Shown here piece by piece: positions 22,761 to 33,803 of a stretch of 53,478 nucleotides of DNA. This DNA comes from Glomus cerebriforme (Eukaryota; Glomeromycota; Glomeromycetes; Glomerales; Glomeraceae): positions 113,824 through 167,301 of the forward strand of contig QKYT01000218.1 in assembly GCA_003550305.1 (NCBI GenBank), in the 5' to 3' direction. The notes beneath the pieces were generated by a model. The model did no database searches and had not been told where the DNA came from. It was given only the letters and a program-made list of their open reading frames with translations. Position 1 is the stretch's first letter, and each line of letters begins with the position of its first letter. Position numbers and translations under genes: made by a program.

Positions 22761-24510
22761 ATGAAACGAAGAAAAATGTCTTTTATTGATTATATCTTTC
22801 AATTAACAACATATTCAGAGCTATCAGAAAAATTACAGCAACCTCTAGTTTCTTTGCTTTTACTTTTATTTTTAACTATAAGTTATTTAATGGGTAATTC
22901 ACTATGGCACAAATTATTTGGAAGAAACAAATTTTTACCTCAGGGAAAAGTAAATTATTTTCGATACTTAATATAATACAATGGTAGTTTTTTTTTATTT
23001 AATTCTTAATCTTCTAATTTATTTAGCATGCGTATGTGACTGGTGGAAGTAAAGGACTCGGTAAAGCTGTTGCTAAGTTATTAGCTTCAAAAGGCGCACA
23101 TGTAACCATAGTTGCGCGCGATAAAGAGCACTTACAAATCGCACTCGACGAAATTAAAGATGTAAGTACCAGAAAATATCTAATATTATTGTAATGTAAA
23201 ATTTGATTCTTCATTATTCTTAAATTACAATTATGTAGGCTGCAAAGAACCGTGAAGATTATAAAAATTTGATTTTCACAGCAATTTCAGCGGATGTTAC
23301 TAGTTATGAAGATTCAGTTCGTGCATTGAATGATGCTTGTGAGATACATAATGGAAGAGCTCCTGATTTCATTTTCGCTTGTGCTGGTAATTTTCATGAT
23401 ATTTTTTTTGTTTTTTTTCTATACCCTAATTAATTGTTTCCATTTAAAGGTGCCTGTAAGCCTGGATTATTTGTTGAACAGGATATTTTGGAATTTGAAG
23501 ATGGTATGCAGCTTAATTATTATGGAACTTTGTACACTGTTCATGTAAGTAAATCTGTGATTTTTATTTTATTGTTTAATATTAACAACTCTAACAACTC
23601 TATTTTATCACGTAGGAAGGGGTAAAACGTATGGCGCGACAAGGAATTAAAGGAAAAATTGTTCTTGTTAGCTCTATTTTAGGAGTAATGAGTTTTATTG
23701 GGTTTTCTCAATACAGTCCAACGAAGTATGCTTTAAAAGGTAACTTAAATTTTTAGATGATAAAATTAAATTTTTGCAAATTCTTTATTTATCAATTTAA
23801 TTTCTTATAGGTTTAGCCGAAACTTTACGCAATGAATTATTACTTTATGACATTAGTGTTCATTGTTATTTCCCCGGAACAATTGATAGCCCTGGTCTTC
23901 AACAAGAAGTAAATCTCATTTTAATCTAACGATTATCTGTTCGATAATTATTACATATATATATCATCTCTATTTATTTTTTAGAATAAAACAAAACCAA
24001 AAGTTACTAGCGAAATTGAAGGTGCTGAAGATGCGATATTACCAGATCAAGCCGCCAAAGCTTTATATAAATGTAAGAGAAATTTTTAGTTTTAATCTGT
24101 TCTGTTTTTTAACATTCTTTTGAAAAATTTTAATATATTTTTCATAAAGCTCTTTGTAGAGGAGACTTCCATATTACTTCAGACCTTGGAGGTAATATAT
24201 GCAGGGTTGCAAGCAAAGGTGAATTACATAACGAAAAAAAATTTTCAATGATAGGTTTAATTAATTTAAAATTAACATTATACAATTAATCTTATATAGG
24301 CCCCGTCTCTCCAACTAATAATTTCATTGTCGATAGTTTGCTTGGTGGTTTCGCATGGGTTTGTAAAAAATAAATTAAAATATTTAATATTTTGTTATAT
24401 ATAATTAACCCTTTTTTATAAATTGAATTTAGGTTGGCGGAATTCCCTTTAGATATTATATTGATAAAAAAGTCAAAGATAGCAAGGCTCAATATCCAAT
24501 AAGTGATTAA
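22761..24510 (+). CDS. TSC10: 3-ketodihydrosphingosine reductase
   Basis: This enzyme reduces 3-ketodihydrosphingosine to dihydrosphingosine with NADPH, the second step of sphingolipid synthesis at the ER. The ten exons are 22761-22949, 23027-23161, 23239-23386, 23450-23544, 23616-23739, 23811-23908, 23985-24072, 24150-24218, 24300-24358 and 24433-24510, all in frame, for 360 residues. An N-terminal membrane segment (PLVSLLLLLFLTISYLMG, about 28-45) precedes the short-chain dehydrogenase fold. Visible motifs are the cofactor loop TGGSKGLG (68-75), catalytic Ser209 in LVSSILG, and Tyr222-x3-Lys226 in QYSPTKYALKG. The PGTIDSPG loop is as expected for KDSR/Tsc10, and a C-terminal hydrophobic stretch follows. 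A second ATG at 22776 is an alternative start. Confidence 0.92.
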
Positions 24511-24839
24511 TTTATACGGAATTAACTTAATGCCCTAATCTTTTCTTATAATTTATTAATTGTAAAGTATTACTTCTATAAATTAAAAAAAAAACAAATA
24601 AATTATATCTCCCAATTTACTCTGAAATACACTTAAAAATGAACTTTTGTCACAAAGTATAATAAATTTACAAATCTATCAAGAAATCATTATTCACTTA
24701 AAAACTTATATTTCAATACAACTTCTATTTACATAATTCAAATAATTTAATAATTTATCCAATTTGTTCTATTAATAGTAAAGAGAGATATTAACACAAA
24801 AATTTAAATTGAAAATATTGAAATAAATGTAGTGATTGA
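24511..24839. other. convergent 3' intergenic, TSC10/MED6
   Basis: 329 AT-rich bases separate the stop codons of two converging genes. It is expected to hold both 3' untranslated regions. Nothing else is seen. Confidence 0.5.
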
Positions 24840-26135
24840 CTAACTTTTCTTTTTCTTTTTTCCAGAATCTTCACTCTTTTTCCTTCTTTTGCCCATTTGA
24901 TCTAAAAAAGTTACATTTCAGACTATTATATTTTTTTTTTTTAAAAAAAAAGAAAAAACAAAATCAAAAAAACAAAATATTATAAATACCAGTAGCCATA
25001 GGTTGTGATGGTGACTGCTAAAAAAAAAAAAAAAAAAGTCAAATTCAAATTCAATTAATAAAAAAAAATTTCATTAACATACATCACTCATTTCACCAGG
25101 TGTACCAGCCATTAAAGAATCATTTAATTCACTAATAGCCAATACATTATCTTCTTCAGTTTGAGCAATAGCCTGATTTAATTGTTGTTGCATTTTAAGA
25201 GTAACATTTCTGTAAGTTCTATCAATACCGTTGCGAAATTCTATTAATTCTATTGGATCTTGTTGAATCTTAGATCCTTTGAAAAAAAGTTTTTTTTTTT
25301 GCGTCAACAGTTAAAATTTAAGAAGGAAATGAAAAAGTATAGAAGAAATGACCTACTTCGGGATGCTGAATTAGGATCATTTGCTCCTTTCCATGTATAC
25401 CCTGTTGCAGGATGAAATTCTACTTCTTGTTGAGCAGTATTAAAAGCAATATGTAAATAATGTAAACTTGTCAACTATGAAAAAAAAAGAATTAATCGAA
25501 AATAATTGCACACAAAATCCAAAAGCAAAAAACTAAATATTTACTATACGATTCCCTATAATTGAATATAAATCAGGTGCTTGATAGATATTATTATTCA
25601 AAATATAAAATGTAGCAATAGGACTAACTAGAAATAAAAGAAATGGGATTAATTTTCATTCAAATAGATATAAAATATAAAATTTTATATTAACTATACC
25701 TAAATTTTCGTCTAATCTCTTTTGTTTTCTAATGACCCATAAAACTGGCGCTTTATCATATACAACTTGAAATTCAATTCCTTTCATTTTTCTATATATA
25801 ATATAATTAACTTCATTTTTTCAAAAAATCATAATCGAAAAAAACATTAAAAAAAGACGTATACCAACTTCAAGTGTTTATTAAGGTCTTTAAGATCATT
25901 ATATTGCGTTTGCATTTTTAAGGTGGCATTATTGCATTGATCATCCCAAAACGGGGATTCAGCAAAATAATCCATGACGTTATTTGAATTCAATCCTTCA
26001 GGTCTCTGTCATAAATATAGAGAAAAAAATTTAATATTCTTAATTTTCGCGTCTGATAAAGAATGTATATACACATACACTTTGGATCCATTCAACACTT
26101 CTCCATGTAATCGTGGTAAGGTCTTCTTCTGCCAT
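24840..26135 (-). CDS. MED6: Mediator complex subunit 6
   Basis: MED6 is a head-module subunit of the Mediator coactivator, which bridges activators and RNA polymerase II in the nucleus. The eight exons are 26079-26135, 25869-26005, 25700-25791, 25545-25627, 25357-25474, 25083-25276, 24990-25017 and 24840-24901. They keep frame and give 256 residues, close to the usual size. Conserved parts are ITWRSVEWIQS at the N terminus, MDYFAESPFWDDQCNN, LNKHLKKMKGIEFQVVYD, VLWVIRKQKR, and ATFYILNNNIYQAPDLYSII. The C terminus is a lysine-rich tail. The exon 2 donor is the upstream GT (AA/gttggt), because the nearer-looking donor breaks the frame. The gene converges with TSC10. Confidence 0.9.
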
Positions 26136-26647
26136 TGTTGTTTTTTGTTACGATTTCGCGGAATCGTTATAAGTTGTATTTTGGTTAAACAATAAATATA
26201 GTACGGGAACGCAAAGGATAAATAAGTGATTTTCGCGGGAATTTCTGGAAATTTTAACTGAATTTAAAATTCAGTCAAACAGATACAAATGAGTGTACCA
26301 TGTTTCTCAAATTGTAGATCGAATGCAACAGTCATTTAACCTTTATTCGACCATCACATAACAGCTAAACATTTATTATATTGTAATTAAAAATTTATTT
26401 GTAGCGATTGAAAAAACAACTAAAAACCATTATATAAAATTACAAATGATGTCGACAGGTTTACAAATTGAAATATAAACAAACCCATCATCTATAGTTT
26501 TAAGAAGTAAAAAAAAACAGAAGATTTCTCTAAGATACAGTTGTTGATGTTGATAAAAAAAAATATATGTATAAATAAATAAAAAAAAATAATCTGCCTA
26601 GTTGATAATACTTCGTAATGAAGATCATCCATATTGAATTCAAATTT
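26136..26647. other. intergenic between MED6 and PPG1
   Basis: 512 bp hold the MED6 promoter and the PPG1 3' flank. Open frames here are AT-rich shadows. No separate gene is seen. Confidence 0.4.
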
Positions 26648-28352
26648 TCATAGAAAATATTGAATTTTGTCCTAAAGTAATATAGAAAATTATAATAATT
26701 AACAATAAAACAACAACAATAATATTGATATATATTATCACTTACTTTTTTCTCTAAAGACGTTTGTTGTGAAGGGCCATCCCTATCATTTTCAGGTGCA
26801 GCTTCAAACACATTAAAAAATCTTTGCCCATCTACACCAACCTCCAAGATCGAAGCCATATTTCCACAACGATAACAATAATTTGGCGCAGACCATACGG
26901 TTGATAAACGATCATCATAGAGAACCTGCACACAACAATCGTATATTAAATGGTATTTAAAGATTTCGCACATATATTGTTAATAAAATTACCTGATATC
27001 CTTCCATACAAAGCTGATGCGCACGAAGAATATGTTCCATCTTATTTATTTCAAGAAATTTTTTGACAACCAACCCTCCAAAAGTATAGCCAGCACCTCT
27101 TAAAAATGTTGACAAATAAATATTAGAATAACTGAATTTAAATAAAACGACACATTTTTATGATTTATAAAAATTTATAACCTTGGCGAAATGGAAAATT
27201 CATCTTTGTCCGGATCAGGATCGGACCAAACCAAGTCTGCCATTGGGCCTTCGTGTGGTATCTCTATAAATGTATTAATTTATTTATGATTACATATTTT
27301 GAATCAACTTACTTGTTAATTAAAAAAATCATACCTCTATATCTATCCAGGATTTTTATTTGATCGATACTATGTATTGAAGGCGATAATCCTATATAAT
27401 TGAGTGAATAATATTAATACTTAATTTTTTTTTAAGAAAAGAATATTAATTAAACCAAAATAAATAAAACTAGCCTCCATGTACGCAGAAAATTCTATCA
27501 TCAATTACAACCGATAACGTGAGATAATCAAACATGTCCGTAAAATAGTGCCAAACATTTGTTGACCCATATTTTCTTACGCATTCAGTGTAAAATCCAT
27601 AGGTCTGTTGATATTAGTTTTTTTTAAAAATTATTATTTATTTTAATTTTCGTAAATAAATTAAATGAATATATTTATATTATTAAATTTTACCTGGGTA
27701 ACGGCTCTTGATTCATGATTTCCCCTAACCAATTGAACCCTTTGAGGATAACGTAGTTTCAGGCAAGTCAACAGAGATATCGTCTCCACGCTAAAAAGTC
27801 CTCTATCCACATAATCGCCTGCAGGGAAACCGAACAAGGCGATGATTTGTTTATGAACATTCGGCTGTACCACTTTTTTAAAACTTTGAGAGTGGTTGAA
27901 AATCTTTATGTACCAAGGAAGAGATAGTTTGTAGATGGGCAATACCCTCCGATTCGAAATATCTCTATAAGATCATAAAATTGCCTATGAAATTCGAACA
28001 AAATGAATAAGTTAGGTAATTAGGTAACTTAAGTTTCTAAGTTCAAGAACATTGTTTAATAATTCAGTAGAAATATAATATTTACCCATGAATATCGCCG
28101 ACCTTTATAAATAAAAATTAAAATAAAAAACAACAGTTACAAATCTTATTCAAAAAAAAAAAAAGAAAATTGTATACATGTATTAAAATAAAAAAAGACA
28201 CTTTCTACGGTAACAGGAGCTGAAATCGAAACACAATTGCTCTCGTTCATTAACAACTCTTTGGTCTTTTCACAAATTTCTTTGAGAAGAGACTCTGCTA
28301 AAAGTTGCTTTTGAAGAAGCTGAGAAATGCAAGCGTCCAAATCTAAGCCCAT
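26648..28352 (-). CDS. PPG1: PP2A-like serine/threonine phosphatase catalytic subunit, Ppg1 type
   Basis: This is a metal-dependent protein phosphatase of the PP2A group; yeast Ppg1 is linked to glycogen metabolism and the Far complex. The exons are 28209-28352, 28086-28102, 27914-27984, 27694-27818, 27475-27604, 27335-27391, 27182-27263, 26993-27098, 26746-26925 and 26648-26671, about 311 residues. Motifs are [67 protein letters not shown], and [12 protein letters not shown]. The C terminus ends in YFL, the methylated leucine tail of this group. The tiny last exon supplies this tail. The intron 27392-27474 starts with GC, not GT. At the exon 1/exon 2 junction the only GT donor leaves one residue of the usual VTVxGDIHG strand missing. 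Frame elsewhere is perfect. Confidence 0.9.
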
Positions 28353-28500
28353 TTTACGATAGATGAGTAAAAAAAAGAACCGCTAAAAAGTGTACGTAAG
28401 AAAGTCAGTTTGGAATTTTTCCCGAGAAAAGGCGCTTAATAAATTTATGCAGATCATGGTTGTTTCAATCTGATTTGTTAATCTAATCACAATTTTTTTA

Positions 28501-30565
28501 TTATTGTAAAATTGGACTCGCATAAATATCATCTAAAGCTTCAATGGTTAAATAATCGTCCTCACTTAATTCTAAAGCTGATAAAGAATCTTGAACGTAT
28601 TCGGGTTTTCTCATGCCAACTAAAACACAACCAATTATTTGATTTGCCAAATTAATTCGAAGCACTTTTACAGATAGTGGAGAGTGATATTGGACAGTTT
28701 CCGAATATAACGAAGGAGCGAGATATGTTATTATAGAATCGAGTTCATCATTACTGTTAAGTAAATTTATATTTGCATATGAAATTATTGAATCTATAAG
28801 AGATTGCGTCTCCTTAAAAAGAAAAAAAGAAAAAAGTTAAGAAATTTTTTTAAATTAATTTTCAGAAAATTAATATTTCTTTTTTAACCGACCATTTGAT
28901 AATTCATAACCCAGCTTTGTAATCTACTACCTTTTTCTTCGTCTAAAGCTGTATTTTTCATATAATCACATAGGAATTCTAAATCTTTTGTTATAGCAGG
29001 TTTAACTTGTTTTTCTAAATAATATTTTGCAGCAAAATGATTTTGTGACAATCTCGATAAATTTTGTGAAAGTATTTGAGACCATAAAAATTTTGTTGTT
29101 AATGGATGACCTGAAGGAACTAAGGATAAATTTTTATTTTACGAGTCAATAAAAATTTATAAGTTGTATTTGTTAAGGGAAAAAAGTGAATCCTTACACA
29201 ATTCATTACTAAATTCACTTTCTAATTGATCTAATCTTTGAAGTCCGTTTGTAAGATTATCGATAATTTGATTTTCAACTGTTCAATATCGATATAGATT
29301 AAAGAAGACGTGAAAAATAAAAATGGATGACACAAATGAACTAATCACCTACATAAATCTCTTGAATCACGTTCATTATTATTAACAAGTTTGCGGATAT
29401 TTCCTCCAGCCATAGATTGAAGTGGGCGATTAGTGAATATGAATATATCATTAGACTAAGGTTTTTAAAAATAAGTTGTATATTGTGATTTTTACGTTTG
29501 GAAATAAAAAACCTGTATTAATAATACCTTTGCATATTCAGCAAGAGAACAAGTTTGTCCAATTCCTCTTTGAATTAAATCTCTTTCAAACAAATTAAAA
29601 GGTGTTTGAATCGCTACAAAATTTTTTTTACTTGGATTTGAAAGTTTTTCAAAAATTTTTGGTAACGAAATGTGATCACTTGCTGTTGAAATTGCCATTG
29701 AATTAGAATTTATTCCATATCCGCCAATTCTTCCTAATTAGATCACGAAAAACCTTTATTTACAATGTATACTTATTTATTAAGTTGTGAAATAAAGAAA
29801 TTTTCAAACCTTTCGTTACTTCTTCGTCCAAATAATTAAGTGCTCTTTCAATTTCATCATACAAATTGCTAATTGATATATACTAGGAATGAAAAGAAAA
29901 AAGAATTTTTTTTTTGTTCAACTTTACTGATTTTACTTAATTATAAACATTTAGTCAAACCTTATTTTTAGCTTGTAAAATTCTTTCAGGATTATTAAGC
30001 ATAAAAATATCAAGTTTTTCAAGATTTAAGCGTGATAATGATTCAGAGATTTGCTTATTTAAAAATTCGGGAGAAATAGAATGCGCGGATTTATCATTAA
30101 TTTTTGCAAATGAATCATTCAAGTGTGTCGTATCTGTGATATTTACATATCCTGCTTTGGAAATTATTACCACCCCCTAAAATTTTTTTTTTAAACAAGT
30201 CTTATTACATGTACTCATGGATTAATAATAAAATTACGATGTCAGTATAATAATACCTCACGAGTAACAATTCCGTCTTTAATAGCATTGTTTAAAACTT
30301 TACCAATAACTTCTTCAGATTCACCAAATTCAAAATGTGTGCTTGTATCGATTACATTGATGCCACTTTTTATAGCTCTTTCAAGAGCTGTGTTATGTCT
30401 ATCATCATTCCAATTTATTCGATATCCACCAAATCCTAATCGAGATACAATTTGTCCAGTTTTTATTATAGTTGAAGTTGGAACTGAAGAATAATTTAAA
30501 ATACTAAATGATTTACGGAATTGAACGAAGTGTTTAGGAAATTTTATTGCTTGATTGGGAAACAT
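28501..30565 (-). CDS. aldo-keto-reductase-like protein with altered active site, 508 aa
   Basis: Eight exons (30257-30565, 29961-30176, 29810-29882, 29528-29733, 29353-29455, 29198-29278, 28893-29119, 28501-28812) keep frame for 508 residues, far longer than the usual 300-350. The start of an AKR barrel is clear: RLGFGGYRI, INVIDTSTHFEFGESEEVIG, VVIISKAG, ESLSRLNLEKLDIFMLNNPE. Asp73 and Lys110 of the catalytic tetrad are present, but the Tyr position is Phe (Phe78 or Phe80) and the His position is Asn (LNNPE where LHNPE is usual). It may therefore be a non-redox relative. The first 50 residues contain no acid and several basic residues (MFPNQAIKFPKHFVQFRK), which suggests a mitochondrial presequence. 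The C-terminal half is poorly related to known AKRs. The gene is head to head with kinase 1. Confidence 0.82.
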
Positions 30566-31031
30566 AATGAAATCTAAGATAGTGAACGAAAGGATGATCT
30601 ATATAATTCATTATATATAAATTTTTCGATAATCACCTGATTATCGAAACAGGTGATTACGTAATGAAATATATTAAGCACAAAATAAAATAAAACAATG
30701 ATAGATAATATAAAATTCATAGTGCCAAATCTTATTTATATAATAGTCTCGTTTAAATTGATTAATTAATCTATATAATTAGTACTTCTGAATGAATCTT
30801 TTTGTTCAAAATATTTGTTAAGTCAATTAATTTGAGAATTTAAAATTCAATTTCAAACTCAGTAAATTAAAATGAAAATCAATTACAAGGATTGTTTCAA
30901 CAAACAAGCATTTAATTTAACTTAACCAATAGAGTCGTTAATTTATTTTTATTTCTAAATTAATATAAAATGTTTAATACCATGTTTTTAATATTTAACT
31001 TTTTCACATTTTCCTTTCACTTTTCGTTAAA
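30566..31031. promoter_or_regulatory. divergent intergenic between AKR-like gene and kinase 1
   Basis: 466 AT-rich bases must hold both promoters. A short palindromic stretch (cgataatcacctgattatcg) lies at about 30628-30648; its role is unknown. Confidence 0.35.
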
Positions 31032-32492
31032 ATGGATCGAAATTTAACATTAAAGAGATATGGAATTTGTAAAAAATGTAAAAGTATAAATACAGATTAT
31101 GGTTCATGGTGCAAACATTGTGATCCATATCGAATTCCTGAAGAAGGTTCAATAAGTGGAAATGCAATTATAGATTTATTTTTAAGACAATCACAATCGA
31201 AAGTACGTAATTATGAAAAATATTTGGAATTCATTCCTTTTGAAAAATTTGAGAATGTTAAAAAAATTGGCGAAGGAGGATTCTCCGAAATTTACATAGC
31301 TATTTGGAAAGAAGGAATAAGGAAAATGATAATTAAAAAGAATAAGTATAAACCAGCTCGTTCAGATCCTACTTTTGTTGTTTTGAAAAGTATTAGAAAA
31401 TCTAATAACTTATCGGATGTATATTTAAATGAGGTAAATTATTGCAATCTTATAATTATAGTGTTTTCCTTTCGCTTATTAACGGATTTTTTTTTAAAAA
31501 AAAAAACAATTTTAGCTTACAACACATTATAATTTTTGTAATCGGTTTGAAAGATTTGTTCATTTTTATGGAATTACAAAGAGTCCATTAAATAATGAAT
31601 TTATGATAGTAATTAAACACGCAGATTGTGGAGATTTAAGAAGTTATTTACATAAAAATTTCACCAATATTTCATGGAAAGACAAACTTCGTTGGATATA
31701 TTTAATTAATTCACATTTATCAATTTTACACGATTTAAATATTTGTCATCGAGATTTACACAGTGGAAACGTCTTAATGACACGTAGAAATCATGTATAT
31801 GCTTATATAACGGATTTCGGATTATCTGGACCCGCTGATAAAACTTCAAAAGGTACTTATGGCGTATTACCATATATAGCCCCAGAAGTTTTATGTGGTA
31901 AACCTTATACTAAAGAGTCAGATATATATAGTTTAGGTATTATAATGTCAGAATTATCAACAGGAAAACCTCCTTATCATAATAGAAATCATGATTCGGA
32001 TCTTGCTTTAGAGATTTGTAATGGCCTTAGACCAAAATTTGGTAAAGGTACTCCTGAATGTTTTATTAAATTAGCTTATAAATGTTTAAATTCAATTCCT
32101 GATCAAAGACCAACTTGTGATGAATTAAATGAAACATTTACTTTTTGGTATGGTTGTGTTATTGCAAGAAAAAAACTTGATAAATTGGAATTAAAATTTC
32201 AAGAAGATTTTAAAAATGCTGATAAACGAATTCCAAATATTTCAATTGCTTATACTAAAAATCCTGATGCTATATATAAAAGTCGACTTCTTTCTTATTA
32301 CAATTTACCAAATCCAGTTAATTCTTCTCTCATATCATTTATTAATGAAGAAGAAGATTATAACGAAGAAGGTAAGACTAATCTTTCTAAACTTTATAAT
32401 AAATTAAAATCTAATATGAATTTTTTTTATTAGATTCACAGTTGCAAGATCTTGAAATTTCGAATTCATTAAAATCAACCAATTTATTTTAA
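31032..32492 (+). CDS. kinase 1: zinc-ribbon plus tyrosine-kinase-like protein kinase, 438 aa
   Basis: Three exons (31032-31433, 31516-32371, 32434-32492) join in frame to 438 residues. An N-terminal four-cysteine knuckle (Cys13, Cys16, Cys27, Cys30 in YGICKKCK ... GSWCKHCDP) is followed by a complete kinase domain: GEGGFSEIY (80-88), Lys119 in VVLKSI, HRDLHSGN (212-219), DFG (234-236) and APE (256-258). It appears active. The fold is of the TKL/RAF-like type that is strongly expanded in Rhizophagus. No receptor or signal peptide is present. The frame continues past 32371 to 32433, but splicing at GAAG/gtaaga to exon 3 restores the DSQLQDLEISNSLK tail found in its relatives. A vestigial further exon follows (see findings). 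Kinase 2 is its inverted near-copy. Confidence 0.9.
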
Positions 32493-32915
32493 AAAAAATA
32501 GTTATATTTTTTTTCAGATATTATAAAAGATTAAATTTTATAGTATTATTATTTTTAGTAACGCAGCAAGAAGAAAGTATGAATCATGATTATTGTATAA
32601 ATATCCTCATATTAGTACGGAGTATCAAACGTTTATCATATTATATATCAGATATGGGTTTACCTGCAATTATAAAATGGTTTAAGAATAAAGTTACATT
32701 CTTGTCATAAAACGTTAGACAATTGACTTCACTAACGAATATACTATAACGAAAATAGCTTTGAAATTAATGTCATTATTGTTTCTGTATTCAGTATGGC
32801 TAATATTCTTTATCACACCAATGAACATTTAATTTAATATTTTAACCAATAGGATCGATTAATTTATTTCTATAAACGTTTTGATAACACTTTTAATTAT
32901 CTTTTCGCTTTTAAA
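32493..32915. repeat. duplicated 3' flank of kinase 1
   Basis: Most of this stretch recurs inverted at about 36718-37136, for example the parts containing gttagacaattgacttcact and tttaaccaataggatcgatt. It begins with a dead terminal exon (cag/atattataaaagattaa). No independent gene is seen. Confidence 0.7.
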
Positions 32916-33166
32916 ATGGATCGAAATTTACTATTAAAGAAATAGGAATTTGTAGAAACTGTAAAAATATAAATACAGATTATGTAAAAATTGTGATGCA
33001 TGTCGAATTTCTGAAAAAGATTCAATAAGTGGAAATACAAATATAGATTCATTCTTGAGACAATCACAATCGAAAACACATAATTATGAAAAATATTTGG
33101 AATTCATTCCTTTTGAGAAATTAAAAAAATTGGTGAAGGAGGATTCTCCAGGGTTTATATAGCTAT
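32916..33166 (+). pseudogene. truncated kinase fragment, copy A
   Basis: The start of another family member (ATG GATCGAAATTTA) is followed by a one-base loss that creates TAG at codon 10. It then continues in other frames through the four-cysteine region, SISGNTNIDSFLRQSQS, and the glycine loop (GEGGFSRVYIAI), with further deletions. It stops abruptly near 33166, where a transposase fragment begins. Confidence 0.8.
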
Positions 33167-33181
33167 TTGTATTTTCCTAGT

Positions 33182-33803
33182 ATGGAATATGAGTTAAATT
33201 TAAGTGAAATACGAAAATTAAAACACTATTATAGTCAAATATTAAAGATTAATAAAAAAAACATGGAGGTAAATAATTGTTTTTTATTTCTTTTAAATAA
33301 ATTTAATTATTTTAATTTAATTNATTAATTAGTTATTATTAATTTAGAATCTTTCAAAAAATTGTACTAAGTATGGTCGATTATATACAAAAGAAGAAAA
33401 TTATATTGGATCCNTTTTGGCAAATCGTAAAAATGATATATCAAGAAATAATCATTGTGTTGCGGTACGTTTTTATATTATAATTTAAAAACTATAAGTT
33501 TTATNAATACTATTTTATTGATATCTAATTAATTAATATTATTAGGTAAAAATTTATGAAAAAGAATTATATGGATATGTTGAATATTATTTAATACATG
33601 AATATTTAAATTCAATACATATGTTAGCATATATTAGGTTGACTAATAACATATCTANTGATTATTATGGTTTAAAATCTTTTCAAAATTANGATTCATA
33701 TAATTTTATAAATGTACAATATATAGTTAGATGCGTAGGGTTTGTGGAAATTAATGGTAGAATATACATATTTGATAAAAAAGGCCAAGTTTCTAACGAA
33801 TAG
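33182..33803 (+). pseudogene. C-terminal fragment of a transposase-like gene, 153 aa
   Basis: Three in-frame exons (33182-33268, 33348-33464, 33546-33803) encode MEYELNLSEIRKLKHYYSQ ... CTKYGRLYTKEENYIGS ... VKIYEKELYGYVEYYLIHEY ... QYIVRCVGFVEINGRIYIF and a stop. The pattern (a late region with gYVeyy-h-f and hmLAyI, ending in a short FVEINGRIYIFDK strand) resembles the C terminus of Plavaka/Tnp2-type transposases common in this kind of genome. The N-terminal two thirds are absent, so this is a relic. Several ambiguous bases lie in it. Confidence 0.55.

Noticed and set aside
26530..26745. Extension of the PPG1 frame beyond SLEKK
   Set aside because: It reads into intron sequence. Splicing to the small last exon gives the conserved YFL ending.
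32372..32433. Direct read-through end of kinase 1 (GKTNLSKLYNKLK tail)
   Set aside because: The stretch is bounded by a good donor and acceptor, and splicing restores a tail shared with the other copies.
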